From: Pseudomonadota bacterium
GTDB lineage: Bacteria > Myxococcota_A > UBA796 > GCA-2862545
Length of the DNA stretch: 55,974 nt
Reading direction: 5' to 3'
Assembly: GCA_023954855.1 (NCBI GenBank)
Contig: JAGSGY010000030.1
Span: 1 to 55,974 of the forward strand
Shown here: positions 40,959-49,356 of the stretch, in pieces
Numbering within the stretch: position 1 is the stretch's first letter
Layout of the letters: every line of letters begins with the position of its first letter
The notes under the pieces: model-generated
What the model was told of the DNA's origin: nothing
Database searches by the model: none
What the model saw: the letters and a program-made list of their open reading frames with translations, nothing else
Program-made: the position numbers and the translations under genes

Positions 40959-42839
40959 ATGACGCTCATGCGCGCAAGCTTGCTGGCTGCTCTGACCTTG
41001 GTCTCGTGCACGGGGTCCGAACCCGAGCCAGGGCCCGAGCCAGGCGCGTTGATGGCGGGCTTCGCACGGGCACGCATTCCTGCACCCGTCGGCATCGGCA
41101 CCGTCGGATACGGAGGCTTCGGCATCACCGCAGAGCCTTCTCCCTTTGCCGAGATCTACCCGGCCACGACGCGCATTCACGGCCATCCCGAGTTCAAGGC
41201 CGTGGCGGTGTCGCGGGGAGAGGGTCACGAGGTTGTCTTCGTGCGCATGGACTCCGTCGGGGTTTTTCAGCAGCTCCGACAGGGGGTGCTCATCGAACTC
41301 GAGAGCCGTCACGGCCGGAGCTTTGATGACGTCGTTCTCTTCGGTGCCACCCACACCCACTCCGGACCTGGGCGGATCATCGACAGTGGCGGCCCGTTCG
41401 ACCTGATCGCCGATCGGTTCATGCCGGACTTCTACCTGCGCATGGTCACCACCCTCGCCGACGTCGTCGATGAGGCCATGGAAGACCTGCAGCCCGCGCG
41501 TGTGGGCGTCACGGTGGGAAACACCGCCGAGGGGCACAACGACCGGCGCTGCGAGGATGGCCGCGACTACACCAACGACACGCTGCCGCTGATCGGCATT
41601 GAGCGCGATGGCGAGCTTCAGGCCGTGGTCGCGAATTACGCCATTCACGGCACCGCGCTCGGCATCGAAGAGCTGACCCTCTCGCAAGATGTGTCCGGTG
41701 CGATTGAGGAGGCCGTCGAAGACCGCTTCGACCACCCGGTCGAGGTCCTGCTCTTCAACTCGTGGGCCGCGGACATGGCACCCTCGTCCCCGACGGTGAC
41801 CACGGTGGCAGGCGCTACACAGCCCAGTGGCTACGACCGCATGGAGGCCGTCGGCCTGGTGGTCGCCGATGAGATCGAGGCGCGCATCGCCGACCTCGAC
41901 TGGCACACCGAGCCGCACATCAAGATGGAGACGCATCGCGTGCGCATCGACCGCGACGTGCTCGGCTACGACGACGACACCTTCGACTACGAGTTTGGCG
42001 GTGTGTACTGCGCGACCGGCGAGCCCGACTGCGACCCCGAGACGACGATCGAGGGGCTGGATGAGGCCTGTCTGCCGTTTACCGAGGAGTTTCCGGCTCC
42101 GAATCAGACGGTGATGTCGGCCGGTCAGGTGGGTCCGATGCACTTCGTGACCTTCCCGGGCGAGCCCGGCACCCTCCTCGCCGAAGAGGTCATGCAGACG
42201 CTCGGCGTCGAGCCGTTCATGTTCTTCGGCTACAGCCAGGACTACCTTGGGTACTCGATTCTCGAGGATGACTGGTGGCAGGGGGGCTACGAGGCGAGCG
42301 GCGCGCTGTGGGGTCCGAAGCAGGGCGAGCACCTGAAAGAGGCGGCCATCGACGCGTATGAGCGGACCTACGCGCCCAACACCGTGGCTTCGCTTGCCGA
42401 GCCGCCGCCGGTCGCGGCCTTTGACGTCGGCGAGTTCGACGCCTACGAGCCCATGCCCGGAGAGTCGGTCGGCACCGTGCTCACGCAGCCTGTGGCCTCG
42501 GCCGGGACCGATGTCGTGGTGATGACCGTCTCGGGCGAGGACCCCTGGGTCGGTACCCCGCTCGCCATTCTCGAGCTGGCGGATGGTACGCCGGTGCTCC
42601 GCCCGAACGGCATGCCCGTCGACTCCGATACCTACGCGTTCTGGGTCGATCTGCTGCCCACGCCTGGCTACCGCGACGAGGAGGCCACCTCTCGTCAGTT
42701 CGCGTGGACCTTCTCGATGCCGGCGACCAAGAGCGTGCCCGGCCTGGCCCTCGATGGGGACTACCGACTTCGCGTCGAGATGCCCGGTGGAAGCGACATC
42801 ATCAGCGACACCTTCACGGTCACGCCTGCGGGCGGTTGA
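40959..42839 (+). CDS. Neutral/alkaline ceramidase-family lipoprotein
   Basis: A 626-residue protein with a lipobox (TLVSC, Cys about 17) and a domain of the neutral ceramidase family, which cleaves the amide of ceramides. Zn-ligand motifs are present: ATHTHSGPG and YAIHGTALG, plus a C-terminal Ig-like domain (about 520-626). At the site of the nucleophile motif (usually N-x-SPN) the sequence reads AADMAPSSP, so the Ser seems absent or shifted by two residues. GGAGG lies seven bases before the ATG. It may hydrolyse another amide, or be inactive. Its 3' end overlaps phoR-like by 20 bases. Confidence 0.78.
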   Translation: MTLMRASLLAALTLVSCTGSEPEPGPEPGALMAGFARARIPAPVGIGTVGYGGFGITAEPSPFAEIYPATTRIHGHPEFKAVAVSRGEGHEVVFVRMDSVGVFQQLRQGVLIELESRHGRSFDDVVLFGATHTHSGPGRIIDSGGPFDLIADRFMPDFYLRMVTTLADVVDEAMEDLQPARVGVTVGNTAEGHNDRRCEDGRDYTNDTLPLIGIERDGELQAVVANYAIHGTALGIEELTLSQDVSGAIEEAVEDRFDHPVEVLLFNSWAADMAPSSPTVTTVAGATQPSGYDRMEAVGLVVADEIEARIADLDWHTEPHIKMETHRVRIDRDVLGYDDDTFDYEFGGVYCATGEPDCDPETTIEGLDEACLPFTEEFPAPNQTVMSAGQVGPMHFVTFPGEPGTLLAEEVMQTLGVEPFMFFGYSQDYLGYSILEDDWWQGGYEASGALWGPKQGEHLKEAAIDAYERTYAPNTVASLAEPPPVAAFDVGEFDAYEPMPGESVGTVLTQPVASAGTDVVVMTVSGEDPWVGTPLAILELADGTPVLRPNGMPVDSDTYAFWVDLLPTPGYRDEEATSRQFAWTFSMPATKSVPGLALDGDYRLRVEMPGGSDIISDTFTVTPAGG

Positions 42840-44586
42840 GCTCCACCCAAAACGCGGCGCCGCCCTCCGCGGAGCGTTTCACGCCGACGGAACCGCCCAT
42901 CGCGGCGGTGAGGTTGCGCACGATCGAGAGCCCGAGACCGGTGCCGCCGACCTCTCGGCTGCGGCCTTTGTCGACGCGGTAGAAGCGCTCGAAAACGCGC
43001 TCGCGGTGCTCGACGGGAATACCGGGCCCGTCATCGCGAACCACGATTCGGGTGCGGTCCTTGCCCACGTCTGCTGCGATGACCACCTCGCCATCGCCGT
43101 ACTTGATGGCGTTGATGACCAGGTTCTCGAGGATCGAGTGCAGGGCGCGGGCGTCGGCGAGTACTGAACCCGACGCATCTTCGGAGCGCACGCTCACGTG
43201 GTGGCGCTGGGCGTTGGGTCCCGTCGACTCGATCACGGCGAGAACGGCGTCCTCGATACGGACCGGCGCAATATTGAGCGGAAGCTCGCCGGCTTCGATG
43301 CGGGTGATCTGCAGCAGGTCGGCGATCAAGTCGCCGAGGCGGCGGGCCTGGCGGTCAATCGCCTCGGTGAAGCGCACCCGGCCAATCTCGTCCTCGAGGG
43401 CGCCGCCCTCCAGCAAGGTCTCGGTGTTCGCGATGATCACGGCGACAGGCGTGCCGAGTTCGTGGGAGACGTTGCCGACGAAGTCGCGGCGAACCGTCTC
43501 GAGACGGCGAAGTTCGGTCACGTCTCGGAGTACCAGGACCCGTCCACCCGTGCGGGGTAGGGGAGCGCTCGCGACCTCGATGAGCTGACGGTGGGCGAGC
43601 TTCAGCTCGGCTTGGACCGGCACGCCATCGAGCGCCGCCACATGCTCCGCGAGCGCCCCGGGCACGCGCTTGCCGAAGCGCTTGCCCTTCGGGACCTTCT
43701 TCCAGCCGAACAGCCCAACGGCAGCTTCGTTCGCCACGCGCACGCGGCCGTCGGCATCGAGGGCGACCACACCATCGGACATGCCGTCAAGGACGGCTCG
43801 AACCAGGTCGCGCTGTTCCGCGAGCCCGCGGACCGCCTGGGTCAGCTCGTCTTCGAGGCGCTCGGACTCCCGAGCCCGAGGTCGATCGGAGGGGAACTCG
43901 CCGGATTCGCGAGAGTGCTCGGCGCGGTCGTCATCCTCGTCATCCTCGTCGGCCTCGTCGGGCAACTCGAGTGGCCCGGCGAGGGTGCGCGCCTCGCGCA
44001 GCAGGTCTTCGAGCTCGCGGTTGACCATGGCGGCGGCGAACCAAGAGGCGAGGGTGGCAAGGGCGAGGGCGAGCAGTCCTGACGTCACAAGGGTTGCGCG
44101 CAGGTGGGCGATCGACGTGTCGAGCTCAGTCAACGGCGTGGCGACGCGCACCACGCCGGGCGTGCCGTTGAAGTCGCGCTTCACGGCCACGTAGATGAGG
44201 TCGGTGCCGACCGTCGTGGAGTAGCGCCGGGCGATGCCCTTGCCGCCTTCGAGCGCCTTGACGATCTCGGGTCGTTCCGCGTGGTTGTCGAGCTCTCCGA
44301 GATCCGTGTCCTCGACCCAGGAGTCGGCCACCACCTCGCCATCTGCGCGGATGAAGGTCACGCGGGCATCGGCGGTGCCGAGGTCCTTGGCGAGCGAGGG
44401 GAGAGCTGTGGCCGGAACCGTCTGGGACACGGCGTCGGCCACGCGTGCCCGTGCGAGCAAGCGCTGCTCGATCTGCTCGATGAGGTCGTGGCTCAGCGAG
44501 CGCTCGAGCAGCAGACTGGTGGGAAGGCCGACCAGCAGGACCACCGCGATGACGACGCGGAAGATCCGCCAGGCGGCTGGTGTCAT
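42820..44586 (-). CDS. PhoR-like sensor histidine kinase
   Basis: A 588-residue inner-membrane kinase. TM1 is about 7-26, a periplasmic domain spans about 27-160, and TM2 is about 163-187. A HAMP-like linker carries an unusual acidic insert (DEADEDDEDDDRAEHS), followed by a PAS domain (about 265-365). HisKA reads SHELGTPVAV (Gly replaces the usual Arg of ELRTP). The ATPase domain is complete (NLVINAIKYG, DDGPGIP, GTGLGLSIV). It overlaps the phoB-like gene (ATGA), as in phosphate-sensing pairs. The phosphate role is supported by the neighbouring OprP-like porin but remains inference. Confidence 0.82.
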   Translation of the reverse strand: MTPAAWRIFRVVIAVVLLVGLPTSLLLERSLSHDLIEQIEQRLLARARVADAVSQTVPATALPSLAKDLGTADARVTFIRADGEVVADSWVEDTDLGELDNHAERPEIVKALEGGKGIARRYSTTVGTDLIYVAVKRDFNGTPGVVRVATPLTELDTSIAHLRATLVTSGLLALALATLASWFAAAMVNRELEDLLREARTLAGPLELPDEADEDDEDDDRAEHSRESGEFPSDRPRARESERLEDELTQAVRGLAEQRDLVRAVLDGMSDGVVALDADGRVRVANEAAVGLFGWKKVPKGKRFGKRVPGALAEHVAALDGVPVQAELKLAHRQLIEVASAPLPRTGGRVLVLRDVTELRRLETVRRDFVGNVSHELGTPVAVIIANTETLLEGGALEDEIGRVRFTEAIDRQARRLGDLIADLLQITRIEAGELPLNIAPVRIEDAVLAVIESTGPNAQRHHVSVRSEDASGSVLADARALHSILENLVINAIKYGDGEVVIAADVGKDRTRIVVRDDGPGIPVEHRERVFERFYRVDKGRSREVGGTGLGLSIVRNLTAAMGGSVGVKRSAEGGAAFWVELNRPQA

Positions 44587-45275
44587 GCGCTTTCCGGGGA
44601 CACGAATCGGTAGCCCACGCCACGGACCGTCTGGATGTAGGACCCGCCGTCACCGAGCTTCTCGCGTAGGCGTCGCACGTGGGTGTCGATGGTGCGGGAG
44701 GTGACGTTGAAGCCGCCCCAGACATCCTGCAGGAGCTTGTCGCGCGTCCAGACTCGGCCGGGCGCCTGGGCGAGGGTGAGCAGCATCTTGAACTCGAGGG
44801 GCGTCAGGTCCACCTCGGACTCGTCGAACCAGACCCTGTGCGAGCCCGCCGAGATCTTGAGTCGCTGCACGCGAATCTCGTCCGCCTGTTCGACCACCAC
44901 CGGGCGGTGCTTGAGAATGCCGCGCACGCGCAGCAGGAGTTCCCGTGGGCTGTAGGGCTTGGTGACGTAGTCATCGGCGCCGATCTCGAAGGCCACCACC
45001 CGGTCGATCTCGTCGGTACGGGCCGACAGGACGATGATCGGCACATCCTTGGTGCGGTCGTCGATCTTGAGCTGTTTGCAGACCTCGGTGCCCGGGTAGT
45101 CGGGCAACATCAGGTCCAGCAAGATCAGGTCGGGCATGGGGTCGAGTCGTGCATACTCCAGACCCTTGGTGGCGTTGAGCGCGATGCGCGTGCGCAGCCC
45201 CTCCCGCTCCAGGTTGTAGGCCAACGTGGTAGCGAGATCGGGTTCATCTTCGACGATCAGGATCAGTTGCGACAT
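44583..45275 (-). CDS. PhoB-like OmpR-family response regulator
   Basis: A 230-residue regulator. The receiver (1-120) has VEDEPD, phospho-Asp 54 (LILLDLMLPD), the SA switch and the KPY lysine. The C-terminal winged helix (about 130-228) has DLTPLEFKMLLTL and SRTIDTHVRRLREKLG, as in PhoB/OmpR. The ATG has GGGAG upstream. It is co-transcribed with the kinase and lies 128 bases downstream of the OprP-like porin gene. That 128-base gap shows no gene. PhoB assignment rather than another OmpR member rests on context. Confidence 0.82.
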   Translation of the reverse strand: MSQLILIVEDEPDLATTLAYNLEREGLRTRIALNATKGLEYARLDPMPDLILLDLMLPDYPGTEVCKQLKIDDRTKDVPIIVLSARTDEIDRVVAFEIGADDYVTKPYSPRELLLRVRGILKHRPVVVEQADEIRVQRLKISAGSHRVWFDESEVDLTPLEFKMLLTLAQAPGRVWTRDKLLQDVWGGFNVTSRTIDTHVRRLREKLGDGGSYIQTVRGVGYRFVSPESA

Positions 45276-45403
45276 GTGTGCGCTCCCTAACGCATAGGGC
45301 TTAGATCGGCGGTCCGACGCGGTGGTTACGCGAACGCAACAACTTGAGGGAGGCGCAAGTGCTCACCGGGCGATGTGCCTCGATGTACGGGACTCGCCTC
45401 GGC

Positions 45404-46687
45404 CTAGAACATGCATTGCAGCTGGACTCGGCCCTGATCTTCAGCCTCGCTCGCATCCTCGCCCCAGCTCCGCAGGTAGTCGGCCTGGAACTTCATCTTG
45501 TTGCGGGCTCCGCCCAGGTAGTAGGACGCGCCGCCGCCGACTTCGGTCCGCTCTGACAGGATGCTCTTGTCACCGGGCGTGTTCTGGCCGTAGCGCGCGG
45601 CCAACCCGACGGGTGTGTGGGGGATGAGCACTTGGGGCTGCACGTAGAATCCGGTTCCGACCTCGGCCATCGGCTGATCCGTGTCCGCACCGTCTCGCCA
45701 GAAGAAGGCCGCCTCGGTCGAGAATCCGTGGATCTTGACGAGCGCGTCTGCAGTGACGTTGTGGTAGCTGTACGTGGACTCGCCGTCGGTGATGTCCTTT
45801 CCGGCTGCCGGCGAGTCGACATAGGCGTAGGCGGCGCCGAGAGACAAGCGAAGTCCGGTGCGCTCGAAGTCCTGGGCCTCGTAGTCGTCGAACAGGCCGA
45901 AGGGCGTCACGTTCACGCGCGCTAGGTACATCATGCCGAGGTTGTTCGGCTCGAATCGGCCTCGACCCTCGCCGGCGTAGACACCGACGTTGTACTGAAA
46001 CAGGCCCAGCCCGCCGAGGTCCTTACTGCCGACGTCCAAGCCGATGTCGCGGTCGAGGTTGAAGGCCGAGTTCGCGCCCGAGCGATCCACCATCGACAGT
46101 TTGCTCGACGAGATGACTCGCTCCCGGCTGTACGGCACCTTGTACTGGCCGACGCGCAGGTTCGCGTCCCGGAGGTGGGTGAAGGTGTTCTCCCAGGTCA
46201 GCAGAGGTGTCTGACGCAGAAAGCCTTCGCCGCTGACCGACTCATCGCGCGGGGAGATCGCCAGCTCGATCTTGTACTTGTTGTGCTTGCCCCACATGTT
46301 GCCGACTGCGGTGATGCGAGCGCGGCGGATCATGACCTGCTGGGTCAGCGAGGGCTCGGGGTCCACGGCAGTCGGGTCGTTTTCGATCTCGTAGAGGAAC
46401 ATCGCGCGAAAGCCGAGCGCGAGGGAGTGACGCCCGTCGACCGACGACCACTTCAGGCCCTTGCCCGGCTTGAACACGCCGCTTCCCGCGTCGACCGGAG
46501 CGCTGCCGTAGTCCGAGAGCTCCCGCTCAGGGACGAGGCTCGAGCCGTCGTTCTCGACGGACTCAGCTTTGTCAGCGACCGGCGCTTCTGCAGCGGGCGC
46601 GGCGGGCACGATGGCCGCGGCCTCAGCGGGGTGGTCCTCGGCCGCAGCCAAGGTGGAGATCAGCAGGAGCGAAAGGGCGGTGGTCAT
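45404..46687 (-). CDS. Phosphate-selective porin O/P-like outer-membrane protein
   Basis: A 427-residue protein with a signal peptide, an Ala/Pro/Glu-rich spacer to about residue 65, then a barrel related to OprP/OprO: LALGFRAMFLYEIEND, MIRRARITAVGNMWGKHNKYKIEL, LRVGQYKVPYSRERV, and a final Phe (LQCMF). OprP and OprO pass phosphate and polyphosphate through the outer membrane under PhoB control. The ATG has AGGAAG upstream. It neighbours the phoB/phoR-like pair and a candidate Pho box. The family is fairly clear; anion specificity is inference. Confidence 0.8.
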   Translation of the reverse strand: MTTALSLLLISTLAAAEDHPAEAAAIVPAAPAAEAPVADKAESVENDGSSLVPERELSDYGSAPVDAGSGVFKPGKGLKWSSVDGRHSLALGFRAMFLYEIENDPTAVDPEPSLTQQVMIRRARITAVGNMWGKHNKYKIELAISPRDESVSGEGFLRQTPLLTWENTFTHLRDANLRVGQYKVPYSRERVISSSKLSMVDRSGANSAFNLDRDIGLDVGSKDLGGLGLFQYNVGVYAGEGRGRFEPNNLGMMYLARVNVTPFGLFDDYEAQDFERTGLRLSLGAAYAYVDSPAAGKDITDGESTYSYHNVTADALVKIHGFSTEAAFFWRDGADTDQPMAEVGTGFYVQPQVLIPHTPVGLAARYGQNTPGDKSILSERTEVGGGASYYLGGARNKMKFQADYLRSWGEDASEAEDQGRVQLQCMF

Positions 46688-46874
46688 GTCGACTTCCTCA
46701 CGCCGTCCAATCTTATGCGTCCTCGTTACGTGACGTCGCGGCGAAGGTGACGAACTGAAGGAGCCTGTCTCCGTTTGTTGTTGCTTTAGGGAAAGGCATG
46801 GTTTGCCCTTGCTAAGTCGCTGGTTTGGCTCGGGTGGAGCGGCCCTCTGGCGAGACGGCCGGTGACCCTGAGTC

Positions 46875-46889
46875 GGCCGAAATTCGGCC
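46875..46889. promoter_or_regulatory. Perfect dyad GGCCGAA-A-TTCGGCC
   Basis: Seven-base arms with one central base, perfectly symmetric, in the divergent control region about 190 bases upstream of the porin start. Likely binding site for a dimeric regulator. Confidence 0.35.
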
Positions 46890-46918
46890 TTCAGCCTGGG
46901 TCGTCCAGAGCGTGTCAA

Positions 46919-46947
46919 CCGTCATGACTGCGTCGCCCTGCTGTCAC
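46919..46947 (+). promoter_or_regulatory. Candidate Pho box (three half-sites)
   Basis: CCGTCAT (46919-46925), GCGTCGC (46930-46936) and CTGTCAC (46941-46947) are three seven-base half-sites with four-base gaps, an exact 11-bp period. PhoB binds direct repeats of CTGTCAT with this spacing. The first and last half-sites fit well, the middle one poorly. It lies about 230 bases from the porin start and 290 from the lipoprotein start. Confidence 0.45.
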
Positions 46948-47175
46948 ATGGCGACTGAGTCGGGGAATGTGTCAGCCCGAAGGGGTCGGGCGGTTTCGGT
47001 GACAGTGGGCCTGAGCGCGTTTCACAGGCGTCATTGGGGGGGGCGATACGCGTGCTGCCCGCTGTAGACGCGATCTCGGCCATCTGGCGGTGCCGAGGTC
47101 GGTGACACAGGTGACGGCAAAGGCGTGGATCGACGGATCCAGCTCCAAGAAAAGGTCACCGCCGCGTCGACCGGC

Positions 47176-47182
47176 CTGTCAC
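47176..47182 (+). promoter_or_regulatory. Single Pho-type half-site near the TonB operon start
   Basis: CTGTCAC lies 11 bases before a weak TAGATG -10-like hexamer (47194-47199), close to the geometry of PhoB-activated promoters. The partner half-site 11 bases upstream is one base out of register, so the match is incomplete. Confidence 0.25.
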
Positions 47183-47234
47183 GACCCGAAGTCTAGATGC
47201 GTTTCGTGAACCATCACCTCGTTGGAGAGGCCTC

Positions 47235-48578
47235 ATGAACCGCATCTCGTCTGCACTCGTTCTCCTCGGACTCCTCGCCTGTAATAGCGACGAAGCCGGC
47301 ACCGACTCTGGCTCCTCGGACACTGGCGAAAACTCCGTGGACTGCTCGGACGGCGTCTGCGTGCTCTCAGGCACGATCACCGAGGACCTGACCCTCACGA
47401 GCGATGTGGCCTGGTTGCTGCGCGGCGGCGTGTTCATCGGTGACGACGAGAGCGAGACCGTCATCACGGTGGAGCCCGGCACGACGGTCTACGGCGAGTC
47501 TTCCACGGACGGCATGCTCGTCATTCGTCGCCACTCGCGCATCCTCGCCGAGGGCACGGCGACCGACCCGATTGTCTTCACGTCTTCGAAGTCCGAGGGC
47601 TCCCGCGCTCGCGGTGACTGGGGCGGCATCATCATCAACGGCAACGCGCCCATCAACGCGTGCGCGGATGACACCGAGGGCTGTCAGGCCTTCGGCGAGG
47701 GCGGCGCCGGCTGGTACGGCGGCGACGATGCCGGCGACGACAGCGGCGTGCTCAAGTACGTGCGAGTCGAGTTCGCTGGCACGCTGATCAGCCCCGACAA
47801 CGAGCTGAACGGCATCGCGTTCCAGGGTGTGGGCTCCGGAACCGAGATCGACTTCGTGCAGGTCCACATGAACGCCGATGACGGCGTCGAGTTCTTTGGC
47901 GGAACCGCCCAGGCCAAGCACCTCGTCATCACCGGCGCTGGCGATGACAGCCTCGACTGGACCGACGGCTGGCAGGGCAAGGCGCAGTTCGTCGTGCTGC
48001 AGCAGTACGCCGATGCCTCCGACAATGGCATCGAGGCCGACAACAACGGCGAGAACAACGACGCCACGCCACGCTCCAAGCCCACCCTCTCGAATGTGAC
48101 GATCGTCGGCAGCCCGGACAGCTCGGCCTCGGACATCGGCATGCTCCTGCGCGAGGGGACGGCCGCGGACCTCTCGAACATGCTCATCACGGGCCTGAAC
48201 GATTCGTGCCTCGACATCGACCACAGCAGCACCTTCGACCAGGTCACGAGCACGGAGCTGACGCTGTCCCATACCCTTCTGGATTGCGACGTCGCGATCA
48301 CCATGGATGAAGAGGACGCGAACGGCGACGAGACCCCCGACATCGACCCGGTGAACCTCTCGACCTGGTTCGCGAGCGGCACCGGCAACACGATCGGCAC
48401 GGCGGATCTCGAGGATGCGTTTAACGAGAGCGCACCGAACTTCGCGCCCAAGTCCGGTAGCGCCGCCCTTGGAAACGGAGTCGCCCCGACCGACAGCTTC
48501 TTCGACACTGCCGACTTCATTGGAGCCATCGGCTCCGAGGACTGGACGGCAGGTTGGACCACTTCCGTCGCCAACTGA
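47235..48578 (+). CDS. Right-handed beta-helix lipoprotein
   Basis: A 447-residue protein with a lipobox (LLGLLAC, Cys about 16) and an acidic Ser/Asp/Gly linker. The rest is a repetitive beta-helix: VEPGTTVYGES, GDWGGIIINGNAPIN, GVEFFGGTAQAKHLVITGAGDDSLDWTDGW and DNGIEADNN. The GDWGGI-type family occurs next to TonB-dependent receptors. It has no lyase-like catalytic site that I can see, so ligand capture at the cell surface is inferred. It heads an eight-gene operon: the next ATG is eight bases downstream. A GGAG-type site (TTGGAGAGG) precedes the ATG. Confidence 0.75.
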   Translation: MNRISSALVLLGLLACNSDEAGTDSGSSDTGENSVDCSDGVCVLSGTITEDLTLTSDVAWLLRGGVFIGDDESETVITVEPGTTVYGESSTDGMLVIRRHSRILAEGTATDPIVFTSSKSEGSRARGDWGGIIINGNAPINACADDTEGCQAFGEGGAGWYGGDDAGDDSGVLKYVRVEFAGTLISPDNELNGIAFQGVGSGTEIDFVQVHMNADDGVEFFGGTAQAKHLVITGAGDDSLDWTDGWQGKAQFVVLQQYADASDNGIEADNNGENNDATPRSKPTLSNVTIVGSPDSSASDIGMLLREGTAADLSNMLITGLNDSCLDIDHSSTFDQVTSTELTLSHTLLDCDVAITMDEEDANGDETPDIDPVNLSTWFASGTGNTIGTADLEDAFNESAPNFAPKSGSAALGNGVAPTDSFFDTADFIGAIGSEDWTAGWTTSVAN

Positions 48579-48585
48579 GGCTCTC

Positions 48586-49356
48586 ATGAACTGCTCTCTC
48601 CACTCCATTCTGGGCAGGGTCGCTGGGCTGGGTGTCCTGGCGGCTCTGGCCCTCCCAGGCTCGGCGGCCGCCGAAGATGCAGCGGCCTTCGCGAGTCAGC
48701 TCGCTGACCTCCGCGCGGACGTCGCCGCTCTCAACGAGGCGATCGAGGCCGAGAAAGAAGGCCAGCGCGGTCGACTTCGCAGCTTGGATGCACAGAAGGC
48801 TGAGCTCGAGGCCCAGATTCGCCGTGAGGAGCTGCGCATTCGTCAGCTTCGGTCTGCGGTGGCCGAGCGTGAGGCGCTTCTTGCGGATGATGTGGAGGGA
48901 GCGGACACACTGGTTCCGGTCGTCCTCGAGACGCTCGCGGGCCTGCGTGCCTCGGTGAAGTCGGGACTGCCGTTCCGCGTGACCGAACGTCTCGACGCAC
49001 TCGCTGAGCTGGAGAGGAAGACCCAGGACGGAACGCTTCGCCCGCAGCGAGCGGCCGCCCGGACGTGGCAGTTCATCGAAGATGAGCTTCGGTTGACCCG
49101 TGAGACCTCGCTCGATCGCCAGGTCATTCAGCTCGAGGGTGAGGACCACCTTGTCGAGATCGCACGGGTCGGCATGATCGCGCTCTACTTCCGGACCGAT
49201 GCGGGCCGGGTGGGGCGGGCCATCGACGGCGCTGAGGGCTGGACCTTCGAGCCCATCACCGATGCCGCGACCGAGGCTCGGGTGCTCGATGTGTTCGACG
49301 CGCTCACCAAACAGATTCGCTCGGGTTGGTTCGAGCTACCGATGGAGGCCATGTGA
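48586..49356 (+). CDS. DUF3450 exported coiled-coil protein
   Basis: A 256-residue protein with a signal peptide (ends SAAAEDA) and a long coiled coil (about 35-120: LADLRADVAALNEAIEAEKEGQ, LEAQIRREELRIRQLRSAVAE). The C-terminal domain has a DUF3450-like pattern (VEIARVGMIALYFRTDAGRVGR). The family is encoded next to TonB2-type systems and is presumed periplasmic. GAGG lies five bases before the ATG. The gene overlaps the next start. A structural role in the TonB complex is inference. Confidence 0.8.
   Translation: MNCSLHSILGRVAGLGVLAALALPGSAAAEDAAAFASQLADLRADVAALNEAIEAEKEGQRGRLRSLDAQKAELEAQIRREELRIRQLRSAVAEREALLADDVEGADTLVPVVLETLAGLRASVKSGLPFRVTERLDALAELERKTQDGTLRPQRAAARTWQFIEDELRLTRETSLDRQVIQLEGEDHLVEIARVGMIALYFRTDAGRVGRAIDGAEGWTFEPITDAATEARVLDVFDALTKQIRSGWFELPMEAM

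Larger units (their letters stand above)
46688..47234. promoter_or_regulatory. 547-base divergent control region between porin and TonB operon
   Basis: No gene is credible here. The stretch holds six TGTCA/TGACA pentamers between 46913 and 47181, where about one would be expected by chance, plus a perfect dyad (46875-46889), a Pho-box-like triplet (46919-46947) and an eight-G run (47036-47043). It separates the OprP-like gene (minus) from the beta-helix lipoprotein operon (plus), so it probably carries the promoters of both. Confidence 0.5.

Noticed and set aside
46688-46760. Pho box immediately upstream of the OprP-like gene
   Set aside because: The two GTCAC copies there are 17 bases apart, not 11, so they do not fit PhoB spacing.
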